Shown: positions 8,303 to 17,062 of the stretch, in pieces
Layout: every line of letters starts with the position of its first letter
How positions within the stretch are numbered: position 1 is the stretch's first letter
Assembly: GCA_041738345.1 (NCBI GenBank)
Contig: JBGSPX010000057.1
Location: forward strand, 36,531 to 100,530
DNA from: Proteocatella sp041738345
GTDB taxonomy: Bacteria; Bacillota; Clostridia; Peptostreptococcales; Filifactoraceae
Direction of reading: 5' to 3'
Length of the DNA stretch: 64,000 bases
The notes under the pieces: generated by a model
What the model saw: only the letters and a program-made list of their open reading frames with translations
Told to the model about the DNA's origin: nothing
The model's database searches: none
Position numbers and translations under genes: made by a program

Positions 8303-8342
8303 TATAGGTAGTTATAGAAAATATTATTTACACGGAGGTAAT

Positions 8343-9215
8343 ATGCTACGTTATGAAGGTGCGGTCTACAGACCGCCTAGTGAAGCTCGAAGTCTAATAA
8401 TTCAGGCTACACTTGGATGTTCTCACAATAAATGTACATTTTGTTCTATGTACAAAGAAAAACCTTTTAGAACACGAAAGTTTGAAGATGTAGAAACTGA
8501 TTTGCGTTATGCAAGAAGTATGTATTCTTATGTAAAAAGAATTTTTTTGGCAGATGGTGATGCACTTATACTAAGTTTTGAAAAACTTAGTCGTATTTTA
8601 ATTTGTATAAAAGAACTTTTCCCAGAATGCGAAAGAGTTGGTATATACGGAACTTCAAAAAGTATTAATCTAAAGACATTAGAAGAACTTATAGAGTTAA
8701 AGAAACTTGGCCTTGGCATAATCTATCTTGGGCTTGAATCTGGAAACGAAGAGATTTTAAGAAGAATTCAAAAAGGTGAAACTGGCGAGGATATAGTAAG
8801 AGCTGGTAAAAAAGTGAAAGAATCTGGTATTCTACTTTCAGTAACTGCAATATCCGGACTTGGAAGTCAGGAGCTTAAAAATGAACACGCCATAGATACC
8901 GCTAAAGCACTAAGTGCAATGAAGCCTGATTTTATAGGTTTTTTAGCACTTATGGTAGAAAGTGAAGCAGAACTTTATAAAGATGTTTTAAGTGGCAAGT
9001 TTAAGCTTCTTACACCCACTGAAATAGTCGAGGAAATGATTCTTTTTCTAAAAAATATCGACAGTGAAGGTTCGGTTTTTAGGAGTAATCATGCTTCTAA
9101 TTATTTTTCGCTATATGGTGATTTAAACAAAGATGTGCCTTATATGCTTGCTGAGCTTGAGGAAGTACTAAAAGATGATGCGCTTTTAAAGGCAGAATGC
9201 TTTAGAAGATTGTAA
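8343..9215 (+). CDS. Radical SAM protein with CX4CX2C iron-sulfur motif
   Basis: This is a 290-residue COG1032-like radical SAM protein. The cluster motif near residue 27 is GCSHNKCTFCSMY, giving CX4CX2C instead of canonical CX3CX2C. Later GLESGNEEIL and a glycine-rich strand fit the radical SAM barrel. No B12 or other accessory domain is visible. It is preceded by GGAGGT and transcribed alone, convergent with the Sec-rhodanese gene. Its substrate is unknown; homologs are common in Clostridia and annotated only as radical SAM proteins. Confidence 0.85.
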   Translation: MLRYEGAVYRPPSEARSLIIQATLGCSHNKCTFCSMYKEKPFRTRKFEDVETDLRYARSMYSYVKRIFLADGDALILSFEKLSRILICIKELFPECERVGIYGTSKSINLKTLEELIELKKLGLGIIYLGLESGNEEILRRIQKGETGEDIVRAGKKVKESGILLSVTAISGLGSQELKNEHAIDTAKALSAMKPDFIGFLALMVESEAELYKDVLSGKFKLLTPTEIVEEMILFLKNIDSEGSVFRSNHASNYFSLYGDLNKDVPYMLAELEEVLKDDALLKAECFRRL

Positions 9216-9250
9216 AAAAAAGGGATGAGTCTTAAAAAAACTCTCCCTTA
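9213..9250 (-). terminator. Terminator of the TVP38/Sec-rhodanese operon
   Basis: AAGGGATGAGT pairs with ACTCTCCCTT (one bulged T). On the minus strand it is followed by eight T that overlap the stop codon of the convergent radical SAM gene. Confidence 0.7.
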
Positions 9251-9261
9251 AAAAATTTTAA

Positions 9262-10236
9262 CTATTTTTCCATTGGCATTTCTGGGTCTGCTGACCATTC
9301 GTAGATTGAACCTTCGTAGTTTCTAACTTTCTCAAAGCCAACTGCTCTGAGGATCGTGGAAAAGTATCCCGATCTTATACCCATAGTTCAGTAAACTACG
9401 AAATCATCTTCAGGAGTTACGCCCATATCGGCCATAATCTTTGTGATTTCTTCTGGTGATTTTGGAGTAGCATTTTCATTAAGTATAGCTGACCACACAA
9501 GATGCTTTGCCCCTTGTATATGTCCACCTCTTGCTTCTCCTGCTTTTTGACTTCCTTTATACTCTTCTTCACTTCTAACATCTATAATTACAGTTTTATC
9601 TAGATTTTCTTTTACATATTCCTTTGTTGCTCTATAGCTTTCATCAAAATCTTTTAGTTCCAAGGAGTCTGAAGCTACAATTTCGCCTGCTGGCTCAGTA
9701 CTAACTTCATAGCCTAATTCTTTCCAGTATGGAAGTCCTCCATAAAGCAATTTTACATTATCAAGTCCTGCCATTCTCATCTGCCACACATTTCTTCCAT
9801 CTGGGCCTGGTCCTGGAAGTACATTTGAATAAAATACTACTAATTTATCATTTGTAACTCCAAATGATTTCAGTTTTTCTGTAAGTGTTTCTTTATCAAG
9901 TGTAGTTCCCCAAAGTGGATCTCCTGGCTTTCCTTCTACATTTGAAAATGAATGAAACCCTACGCTTATAGCGCCTGGAATATGACCTTTATCATACATA
10001 TCAGTTTTGTTTCCATCAAGTATTATTACATTTTGATCCTGTAGTTTTTCTTTAAGCTCTTGCGGAGTTATAAATAGATCCGCATTCTTGTAAGCTGAAA
10101 GATCTACGGCTACAGACTCTGTCGCAGAACCATCTTGAGTTTCCGCTTCTGTTTTAGTATCACTTGCACAACCACTAAGCATAATTGTAAACGCTGTAAG
10201 TGCTGCTAAAAGTGCTTTTGATTTTCTTTTAAACAA
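9262..10236 (-). CDS. Rhodanese lipoprotein with predicted catalytic selenocysteine (in-frame UGA)
   Basis: Two rhodanese domains follow a lipoprotein signal (KALLAALTAFTIMLSGC). The frame from TTG at 10236 reaches UGA at 9388-9390, where rhodaneses have the catalytic Cys: DDFVVY-U-TMGIRSGYFSTIL. It then continues 41 codons with clear rhodanese C-terminal sequence (GFEKVRNYEGSIYEW) to TAG at 9262, giving about 324 residues with Sec near 283. The first domain has Ser at the equivalent position (VVFYSNVL), so Sec would be the only nucleophile. I chose TTG because GGAG sits 9 nt upstream and the overlap with TVP38 is only 8 nt; an ATG at 10278 would overlap by 50 nt. Substrate unknown, probably sulfane sulfur or selenium outside the membrane. 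A plain nonsense mutation is the alternative. Confidence 0.85.
9352..9374 (-). promoter_or_regulatory. SECIS-like hairpin in the rhodanese gene
   Basis: Thirteen nucleotides after the UGA the minus strand forms GATCG-GGA-TACTTT-TCC-A-CGATC, an 8-bp stem with one bulged A. The distance is nearly the same as in grdB (12 nt). Position and shape suit a bacterial SECIS, but SelB recognition is inferred. Confidence 0.45.
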
Positions 10237-10942
10237 TTTTCTTATCTCCTTTTTCTTTTTTTTGTATGTTCTTATCATTCCATACCTGCTTTAATAAAAA
10301 TATCAATATGCTCACCGAAAATAACATTAAAAGTCCAAACACAAAGGTCTTAACTCCCCCTGTAAGCATCCCCCCTATATATGAGTATATTATAGTTGCT
10401 GGAAGTTGGCCTATGCCAGTTGCTATAAAGAATGACCAAAAACCCATAGAGGTTAAACCTGCTGCATAGCTAACTATATCAAACGATATAAACGGAAGTA
10501 GCCTTGCAATAAGAATTGCATATTTACCATATTTTTCAAAAAACTTATCTATGTTTTCAACTGCAAATTTACTTGTAAGTTTTTCTACGGCTTCTCTACC
10601 ATAGAATTTTGCAATAAAAAAGCATAGTGCCGCTCCTGCCATAGCGCTCGACCAAGAAAGTAGTGCCCCCTTAACCCAACCAAATAAACCTGCATTAGCA
10701 AATGTTATTATAAACGCTGGAAGCGGTGCCATTATTGACTGTAATACCATAAGTAAGAACGAAACCACAGGTGCTAATATTCCAAAAGAAAGTATGTATC
10801 CTTTTACTAGCTCTACGTCCACATTACTCATTATAAATATTGCTTGCTTTATATTCTTTTGTAATGGTTCTGATAACAAATACACTAGTACACAAAATAA
10901 TATGAGTCCTATTTTTATAAATAATGATTTTTTCTTGTTCAT
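10229..10942 (-). CDS. TVP38/TMEM64 (VTT domain) membrane protein
   Basis: This is a membrane protein of about 237 residues with roughly six hydrophobic segments and the VTT-domain signature (PLPAFIITFANAGLFG, then the LLPFISFDIVSYAAGLT re-entrant region). Family members are DedA-related and have been linked to lipid scrambling or transport; the substrate here is unknown. I chose the ATG at 10942 because AAAGGA lies 7 nt upstream; two earlier ATGs lack a site. It overlaps the Sec-rhodanese start by 8 nt, indicating translational coupling. Confidence 0.85.
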   Translation of the reverse strand: MNKKKSLFIKIGLILFCVLVYLLSEPLQKNIKQAIFIMSNVDVELVKGYILSFGILAPVVSFLLMVLQSIMAPLPAFIITFANAGLFGWVKGALLSWSSAMAGAALCFFIAKFYGREAVEKLTSKFAVENIDKFFEKYGKYAILIARLLPFISFDIVSYAAGLTSMGFWSFFIATGIGQLPATIIYSYIGGMLTGGVKTFVFGLLMLFSVSILIFLLKQVWNDKNIQKKEKGDKKIV

Positions 10943-10979
10943 AACATATCCTTTCATCAATTTTTAGACTCCTTATTAT

Positions 10980-11007
10980 ATTATAGATAGAACAAACCCG
11001 TCTACAA
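10980..11007 (-). promoter_or_regulatory. Predicted promoter of the TVP38/Sec-rhodanese operon
   Basis: TTGTAG (11002-11007) and TATAAT (10980-10985) on the minus strand have a 16-nt spacer, about 38 nt before the chosen TVP38 start. Confidence 0.5.
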
Positions 11008-11099
11008 CTATAGCTAATTTTAATAATAGAAAATTTTAATGACATTGATAGATATAATTTATACTAAATATAAGTTTAATCTATTTATATTTATTGCAT

Positions 11100-11133
11100 A
11101 AAAAAAGAACATTGATTTACTCAATGTCCTTCT
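11100..11133 (-). terminator. Terminator overlapping the end of the small membrane protein gene
   Basis: GGACATTGAG-TAAA-TCAATGTTC is followed by seven T on the minus strand. The stem includes the last codons and stop of the upstream gene. It separates the two rhodanese transcription units. Confidence 0.75.
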
Positions 11134-11542
11134 TTTGCAATAATATATCTATTAGAACTACTGTTGTCTGAGTTACGAATATAATCAGCGCTCCTAAAGT
11201 TATATATGGCATAATATTTAAATTTTTAAATAGAGTCAATTTGTAGCTAGCTTCAATAAAAATAACTGAAATAATTAGCTTTATAAATTCTATTTTTAAT
11301 GACACATTCATGCATTTTTGTTTTGTAATAATCAGCGCTAATAGGATTATGACTATCCAAAATATTGCTGAAATCAGCATCAAATTACTTTCATTTAGGA
11401 TAGTTGCTTCCCACTGATATTTTTTTGCTATTACATGATGGTTTACGCCAGCACTCTTGTTTGAAAAGTAATTCAATATAACTAGCGATACTAAAATTAC
11501 AATTTGAGTAACTGATGCCACTATGCTTATTATTTTTTTCAT
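11117..11542 (-). CDS. Small four-helix membrane protein of unknown function
   Basis: I do not recognise this 141-residue protein. It shows four hydrophobic helices (about 5-25, 53-72, 85-100 and 112-133), a short loop with NHHVIAKKYQWEATILNES after helix 1, and a charged C-terminus. Its ATG overlaps the stop of the triple-rhodanese gene by one base (TAATG), so the two are translationally coupled and may work together at the membrane. Confidence 0.75.
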   Translation of the reverse strand: MKKIISIVASVTQIVILVSLVILNYFSNKSAGVNHHVIAKKYQWEATILNESNLMLISAIFWIVIILLALIITKQKCMNVSLKIEFIKLIISVIFIEASYKLTLFKNLNIMPYITLGALIIFVTQTTVVLIDILLQKKDIE

Positions 11543-12900
11543 TATTTAGCTGGTTCTCCTGTTTCACTTGGAAGTCCTGCATTAGACCATCCTATCCAAC
11601 CATCACTATAAAGCGAAACATTATCAAGACCTGCTACATTTGCATAATAAAGCACCTCTGCAGCTCTCCATCCACTTCCACACATAAATGATAGGTGTTT
11701 AGATGTGTCTATTCCATATTCTTTCCACATTGCAGTAACTTCATCAAAATTTCTCATAGTATTATCTATATTTCTAAAATAATCAAGTGAACTAGAATCA
11801 GTTTTTCCTGCATATCCAAATTTTGCATCTGGAATTCTACCCATCTTATCATGGTAGCTGTATCCAGAACTTTTTCCTATATATTCTTCCCAAGTTCTAT
11901 TGTCTACAAGTGTAAATGTATCTAAATTTTTAAGAGTTTGTAATTCTTCTATAGTATCTACTATATCTGGATTTCCCGGGAAAGTTCCTCCAAAATCAGT
12001 TATTGGCGTAGGCGCATTTGAGGTTGTTTCAAGTTCATAACCAGCTGCAGTCCAAGCACCTGTTCCTCCATTTAAAACTCTTACATCTGCTACTCCTGCA
12101 TATCTAAGCACTAATGCTACCCTATATGCTGCCATTTGAGCTTCACCGCTTACAATAACTGTATCTGTTGCACTGATTCCATTATCAAGCATTACTTTTA
12201 ATAATGTAGCATCATCTGCAAGCATCCAAGCTGGTGGTGGTTCAATTGAGTCTGTATTTATATGAATTGCACCCTTGATATGTCCCTTATCATATGATTC
12301 TTTAGCCTCTCCCCAGCTTGCTTCAACCATTTTTACAGTTTTAGCATTTTCAAAAGTTTCTGGAGTCTTTCCATCAAGTAGTTCATTTACTACAACCGGA
12401 GGTACAATCCACTTATACCCTGAATACTTAACTAAAGTTTTGCTGTCATCATTTGCCCAATCATTTAGGTCATACACATATAAATTTTCATATCCTTTTG
12501 AAGTTAAATAAGTTGCTACGTCTGAAGCATCAACTCCATTAACATCATATACTACGATATTTTTATCCTTACTAATACCTTTTGTATCAAGCGCTTCTTG
12601 TAATATAGCATCTTTATCTTCTCTTTCAACTTTTAGCCAATTTGCTGAAAAGTCCACTGCATTTTCTATGTGACCTCCTCTTTTTACTCCGTCCAAAGCC
12701 CAACCGTTAAACGCGTTGTTATCTCTAGCATCTACTAAAACCCAGTTTTCGTCAGTAAGTTTCGCCGAAAGGTCTTCAGTAGTTATGGTCTTAAACTCAG
12801 AGGTTTTTGCACTATCATTATCTTGAGGTGCTGAACACCCTGAAAGTACAAGCATAGCTGTTAAAGAAATAGCCAGCAATGTTTTTAATGATTTTTTCAT
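11542..12900 (-). CDS. Triple-rhodanese lipoprotein
   Basis: This 452-residue lipoprotein (signal LLAISLTAMLVLSGCSA) carries three rhodanese-like domains at about 35-165, 170-295 and 305-445. Only the last has a catalytic cysteine (SFMCGSGWRAAEV, Cys near 406). The first reads VVYDVNG and the second VIVSGEAQM at that place and are probably inactive or binding modules. It likely transfers or binds sulfane sulfur outside the cytoplasmic membrane; the acceptor is unknown. It is followed by a coupled membrane protein and then the Sec-rhodanese operon. Confidence 0.88.
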   Translation of the reverse strand: MKKSLKTLLAISLTAMLVLSGCSAPQDNDSAKTSEFKTITTEDLSAKLTDENWVLVDARDNNAFNGWALDGVKRGGHIENAVDFSANWLKVEREDKDAILQEALDTKGISKDKNIVVYDVNGVDASDVATYLTSKGYENLYVYDLNDWANDDSKTLVKYSGYKWIVPPVVVNELLDGKTPETFENAKTVKMVEASWGEAKESYDKGHIKGAIHINTDSIEPPPAWMLADDATLLKVMLDNGISATDTVIVSGEAQMAAYRVALVLRYAGVADVRVLNGGTGAWTAAGYELETTSNAPTPITDFGGTFPGNPDIVDTIEELQTLKNLDTFTLVDNRTWEEYIGKSSGYSYHDKMGRIPDAKFGYAGKTDSSSLDYFRNIDNTMRNFDEVTAMWKEYGIDTSKHLSFMCGSGWRAAEVLYYANVAGLDNVSLYSDGWIGWSNAGLPSETGEPAK

Positions 12901-12929
12901 TTAAATTCTCCTTTAAACTATAAATATGG

Positions 12930-12975
12930 TTATAGACTTTCATATTATATATTATTTGAAAACATTAGTCTATAA
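12930..12975 (-). promoter_or_regulatory. Predicted promoter of the triple-rhodanese gene framed by an inverted repeat
   Basis: TAGACT (12967-12972) and TATAAT (12944-12949) on the minus strand are 17 nt apart. A perfect inverted repeat, TTATAGACT (12930-12938) and AGTCTATAA (12967-12975), brackets the -10 and covers the -35. It could be an operator; the regulator is unknown. Confidence 0.45.
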
Positions 12976-13028
12976 AACAAATGTTTCTATTTATAGTTTT
13001 TCTCTATGCATACCATTATTTTTTTCAA

Positions 13029-14255
13029 TTACTCTTCAAGCTTTAATTTACGTGCTAACCATTTAGATGTACTCGCTTGTAAAGTAAGCGTTACTATTAT
13101 AGTTGCAAAGGTAACAGAAGATATTATATCAGCATGCTTCATCCCAGAAGACATAAGCATACCTGCAAGGGCTGCTGGAATAACCCCAGTTTCTCTTATC
13201 CACATTAGATATATAATTTCCTGCCATGACCACTCCGCTTTTTTATCTAAAATAACACTTATAAATACAGAAATCGGTCTTGCTACAAAAATAAGCGTTG
13301 CCACTACTATCATAACAGGCACAATATTGTCTAATAGATTTTCAAACTCAAGATGGGTTCCAAGAAGTACAAAAATCATCATTCTTAATATATCTGTAAA
13401 TACTGCTTTAAATTTTATATGTTTTTGGAAAGGCTCCTCTGGTACCCAGAATTTAAGCATCTTTTTATTTCCACAAAACATACCAAATATAAATACAGCC
13501 ATAAAACCACTAAACCCATATTTATCAGATATCAGATATGCTCCTGTAACTGATACAATTGAAAGTTCCGATGGATAATCACTTAATATCCCAAAACTAC
13601 TTTCATTGACTAAAACATGTACCGCGTAGCCTATCGCTGCTCCTACAAAAGCCCCTCCAAATATCGCTTTTAATAGTTCCAAGATACTTGCACTTGCTGA
13701 AAATTCTCCGCCCATTATTATTCCTATAATAGTGAAGGTTATAACTGCTCCCGCTGCGTCGTTAAAAGCTGATTCTGATATTATAGTCTGCTTTAACTTG
13801 TTACTTATATTCATAGTCTTGAATAGTGGAACCAGTACAGATGGATCTGTAGAAGCTATAACTGCTCCCACTAAAAGTGCATACTCGAGTGGAAAATCAA
13901 ATACTTTCATCGCAACAATACCGACTATAATTGTCGATATAAAAACCCCTATTGTAGCAAGCATCGAAACTGATAGCTTTACTTTATTAAGAATTCTTAA
14001 ATCAATCTCTCTTCCTCCATCATAAAGGATATAGGCGGCACCGAAAGATAAAATCATCTGGTTTTCCACTGGATATTTTGCAACATCTACCCAATCTAGA
14101 ACATAAGGTCCTAATATAATTCCGGCTAAAATATAAAGTACTACATCGGGCATTTTAATAAGTTCGCTCATCTTACCAAATATAAGTCCTGCAAGTATTA
14201 CCAGAGCTATTAGCTCCATTAGCTGATTAGCTGATTGAATCACTGAACTTTCCAT
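13029..14255 (-). CDS. Cation:proton antiporter, CPA1 (NhaP-like) family
   Basis: This 408-residue protein has about twelve hydrophobic segments. Motifs of CPA1 exchangers are present: ASTDPSVLVPLFK (TDP unwound region, about 135) and SESAFNDAAGAV (ND ion-binding site, about 160). It probably exchanges Na+ or K+ for H+ in pH or salt balance. No C-terminal TrkA domain is present. It lies upstream of the rhodanese genes on the same strand but has its own promoter. Ion specificity cannot be read from the sequence. Confidence 0.88.
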   Translation of the reverse strand: MESSVIQSANQLMELIALVILAGLIFGKMSELIKMPDVVLYILAGIILGPYVLDWVDVAKYPVENQMILSFGAAYILYDGGREIDLRILNKVKLSVSMLATIGVFISTIIVGIVAMKVFDFPLEYALLVGAVIASTDPSVLVPLFKTMNISNKLKQTIISESAFNDAAGAVITFTIIGIIMGGEFSASASILELLKAIFGGAFVGAAIGYAVHVLVNESSFGILSDYPSELSIVSVTGAYLISDKYGFSGFMAVFIFGMFCGNKKMLKFWVPEEPFQKHIKFKAVFTDILRMMIFVLLGTHLEFENLLDNIVPVMIVVATLIFVARPISVFISVILDKKAEWSWQEIIYLMWIRETGVIPAALAGMLMSSGMKHADIISSVTFATIIVTLTLQASTSKWLARKLKLEE

Positions 14256-14295
14256 AAATTACACTCCTTTTTAAAATTTAGACTCAGACTGACTA

Positions 14296-14324
14296 ATTAT
14301 ACATCAGTCATTTGTAATTGTCCA
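14296..14324 (-). promoter_or_regulatory. Predicted promoter of the antiporter gene
   Basis: TGGACA (14319-14324) and TATAAT (14296-14301) on the minus strand have a 17-nt spacer. Arms TGACT and AGTCA flank the -10 (14290-14310). Confidence 0.45.
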
Positions 14325-14328
14325 CAAC

Positions 14329-14371
14329 AAAAAAAGGGAAAAGAAATATTTTTATTTCTTTTCCCTTTTTT
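14329..14371 (-). terminator. Strong terminator after the MurJ-like gene
   Basis: AAAAAGGGAAAAGAAAT pairs with ATTTCTTTTCCCTTTTT. The T run on the minus strand ends transcription from the flippase gene before the antiporter promoter. The shape is symmetrical. Confidence 0.85.
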
Positions 14372-14407
14372 GCATATTTACAATCAATTTTCTAAATATT
14401 CATATCA

Positions 14408-16012
14408 TTATATAAGTCTCAATTTTTCTAATTTCGCTATCAATTTATGACCTTTTGGCAAAGCTTCTAAGTCTTGTCTTGTTATAGTTTTAGTTATAAA
14501 AAGTGTCACCACATAAACTGCACCGCCTACCAGAACTGCTAGAAGTGTAGCTATTGCATTTCCAATAAAAGATACTGTTAGTACATATGAAAGTCTTGCA
14601 AATACTCCCATTATAGCCGCTGTTATCAATGGTTTTATTAAGAAATTATTAAAATCAAATTTTAATCCAAGATATTTTCTTACAGATATATAATCTAATA
14701 TAGCTGCAACCACATACGCACACACGGTACTTATAGCCGCACCCTTCACATTAAGTGATGGCACTGCGGTAAGTATATATGTCATAACAAATTTTATAGC
14801 CGCACCTACAAATAAATTGACTACAGGGATATGAGCCTTGCCCATACCTTGAAGTACCGAGGTAAATGATTGTATCAAACTTAAAAATACTACTCCTATC
14901 GCCATTATAGCAAGTATTCCACCCACTGATGACGGCTCATTTGGATATAATAGTCCTATTATAGGAGTTGCTAGTACAAATAGTCCTACAGAACACGGAA
15001 GTCCTATAAGAAGACTTACTCGTATTGCAAGATTTGTATTTTCTCTAGTTCGCTTCATGTCATTCACTGCATATGCTGAAGATATAACTGGCACTAAACT
15101 TATCGCAATTGCACTAGTTATAACCTGTGGCAGATTTATAAGCGTAGCTGCAATTCCTGTAAGCTGTGCATACATGGTATTTGCATCAGCATGTGTAAAG
15201 CCAGCGGCTACTAATCTTCTCATAACTAGTGCTAAGTCTATGGTATTCATAGTAGGCATTACAAGTGCCCCTATTATAATAGGAAGCGCTATTGTAACAA
15301 GTTCTTTTAATATAAATGAAGTCTTCTCTCTTTCAAAAACTGGACTATTTTTCAGTTCTTCTTCTCGAATTTTCTTATTTTTATAATAAATAAATAGCAT
15401 TACAGAAAGTCCACATACTGCACCTGCAGTAGCTCCAAAAGTTGCTCCTGCAGCCCCATATTCTAGTCCTTTTGGCACAAATACTATAGCAAGTCCCACT
15501 CCAAAAATAACTCTCGCAAATTGTTCTGCTATTTGAGATATTGCTGATGGATTCATGTTGTTGTGTCCTTGGAAATACCCTCTAAACGCTGCCATTATTG
15601 GCACTAAAAGGATTGCTGGGACAAGCATTACAAGCGCCCAATAAGCTTTTGGATTTTGAAGCATAACTGTAACTATATAGTTTGCTCCAAAAAGCATAAC
15701 CGTGGATGTTATAATACCCATTGCAAGCAGTATCATAAATATTATTCTAAATACACGGTCTGCACCTCTTATATCACCTACTGCTCTTCTTGATGAAACC
15801 ATTTTAGATATAGCTACTGGAAAGCCTGATGTAGCAATAGATATAAGTAACACATATATAGGATATGCCGTTTGATAATATCCTAAGCCTTCTGATGTAA
15901 TTATCCATGTTATTGGAATTCTAAACGCCGCTCCAAGTATTTTTACAATAACTCCTGCCAATCCTAATATCACAGCACCTTTTAGAAAAGTACTCTTTTT
16001 TTCTTCGCTCAT
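14408..16012 (-). CDS. MurJ/SpoVB-like lipid flippase (MOP superfamily)
   Basis: This is a 534-residue polytopic protein with about fourteen membrane helices and the N-terminal FLKGAVILGLAGVIVKILGAAFRIP motif region of the YtgP/SpoVB branch of the MOP exporters. YtgP acts as a lipid II flippase in Bacillus, so a role in moving peptidoglycan precursors is likely; a spore-specific SpoVB role cannot be excluded. It lies 13 nt downstream of prsA. Confidence 0.85.
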   Translation of the reverse strand: MSEEKKSTFLKGAVILGLAGVIVKILGAAFRIPITWIITSEGLGYYQTAYPIYVLLISIATSGFPVAISKMVSSRRAVGDIRGADRVFRIIFMILLAMGIITSTVMLFGANYIVTVMLQNPKAYWALVMLVPAILLVPIMAAFRGYFQGHNNMNPSAISQIAEQFARVIFGVGLAIVFVPKGLEYGAAGATFGATAGAVCGLSVMLFIYYKNKKIREEELKNSPVFEREKTSFILKELVTIALPIIIGALVMPTMNTIDLALVMRRLVAAGFTHADANTMYAQLTGIAATLINLPQVITSAIAISLVPVISSAYAVNDMKRTRENTNLAIRVSLLIGLPCSVGLFVLATPIIGLLYPNEPSSVGGILAIMAIGVVFLSLIQSFTSVLQGMGKAHIPVVNLFVGAAIKFVMTYILTAVPSLNVKGAAISTVCAYVVAAILDYISVRKYLGLKFDFNNFLIKPLITAAIMGVFARLSYVLTVSFIGNAIATLLAVLVGGAVYVVTLFITKTITRQDLEALPKGHKLIAKLEKLRLI

Positions 16013-16025
16013 TTTAACCTCTCAA

Positions 16026-17021
16026 TTATTTCTTTATTGTGTCTTCATATCTTTCTATTTTTGCTTTACTTTGAAGTTCTTCCATTTTTTGGTTATATAT
16101 ATCATAACGCATAGTTCCTAATATATTTTCTCGTTCTTCTTCAAAACTTGAAACTTCTTCTTTTTTATCATATAGCTTTATTATGTGGTATCCAAATGAA
16201 GATTTTACTATGTCGGATATCTCCCCTTTTTTTAATTTAAATGCAGCTTCTTCAAACTCTGGAACCATAACCCCTTTTGCAAAATATCCTAAATCACCTC
16301 CATGAACTGCTGAAGCCTCATCTTCCGAATATTCTTTCGCAAGTTTTTCAAAATTTTCACCTGACTTTAGTCTCTTTAAAAGCGCTTTAGCTTCTGATTC
16401 TTTTTTTGCTGTTTCTTCTTCCGAAAGTGGTTCTTTCATTGCATTTAAAGTACTTATAAGAATATGTGATGCTTTTATCTCTTCTTTTTTGTACTCATCG
16501 ATGTGTGCTTCGTAATATTTTTTTAGCTTAGATTCTTCAATTTCTGTTTCACTCATTATCTTATTTCTATATTTTTCAAAAATTAAATTTTGTTTAAAAT
16601 GAGATTTCAAAAATTCATCATCAATATTGTTTTCTTGTAAAAACTCTAAATAATTAGGCATCTTGCTTATATATTCCATGAACGATTTTACTTCATTTGA
16701 TATTTCCTGTTCAGTAACTACTATCCCTTCTTTTTTTGCCTGTTGAGATACAAGTTCCTGACTTATCATTACATTTAGAATTTCTTCTTTAAAGACATCT
16801 TTAAAAATTTGTCCTCCATCAACCTCACTATTCCAAACATCTTCACCAAATATCATTTCATATTCTTTGCCTACTTTTAACGAAGTTTTTTCAAAATCTT
16901 CCTTAGTTATATCTTCCCCATTGACTTTTGCTACAATATCTTGACTCGCAGATTCACAACCAGATAATACTAGCATGGCTAATAAAATTAAAACTACAAG
17001 TCTAAATGCTATATTTTTCAT
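16026..17021 (-). CDS. prsA: PrsA-like peptidyl-prolyl isomerase lipoprotein
   Basis: This 331-residue lipoprotein (LLAMLVLSGCESA) has an N-terminal SurA-like helical region and a parvulin domain at about 180-275. The parvulin motifs are IKASHILIST, GGDLGYFAKGVMVPEFEEAAF and SSFGYHIIKL. It would assist folding of exported proteins at the outer face of the membrane. The gene sits between mfd and murJ, a common order in Clostridia. Confidence 0.9.
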   Translation of the reverse strand: MKNIAFRLVVLILLAMLVLSGCESASQDIVAKVNGEDITKEDFEKTSLKVGKEYEMIFGEDVWNSEVDGGQIFKDVFKEEILNVMISQELVSQQAKKEGIVVTEQEISNEVKSFMEYISKMPNYLEFLQENNIDDEFLKSHFKQNLIFEKYRNKIMSETEIEESKLKKYYEAHIDEYKKEEIKASHILISTLNAMKEPLSEEETAKKESEAKALLKRLKSGENFEKLAKEYSEDEASAVHGGDLGYFAKGVMVPEFEEAAFKLKKGEISDIVKSSFGYHIIKLYDKKEEVSSFEEERENILGTMRYDIYNQKMEELQSKAKIERYEDTIKK

Positions 17022-17062
17022 AAAAAATCTCCTTATCTAAATTTTCAAAGTTGCTTCTTTAA

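Noticed and set aside
9388..9390. The UGA in the rhodanese gene as a simple nonsense mutation or pseudogene
   Set aside because: The stop sits precisely on the catalytic Cys position, the next 41 codons remain a well-conserved rhodanese end, a hairpin follows at SECIS distance, and Sec is used by neighbouring genes. A chance mutation at that one codon is unlikely, though not excluded.
10824..11045. A 73-residue minus-strand frame over the TVP38 start
   Set aside because: It overlaps the predicted promoter and the first codons of the TVP38 gene in another frame and resembles no protein.
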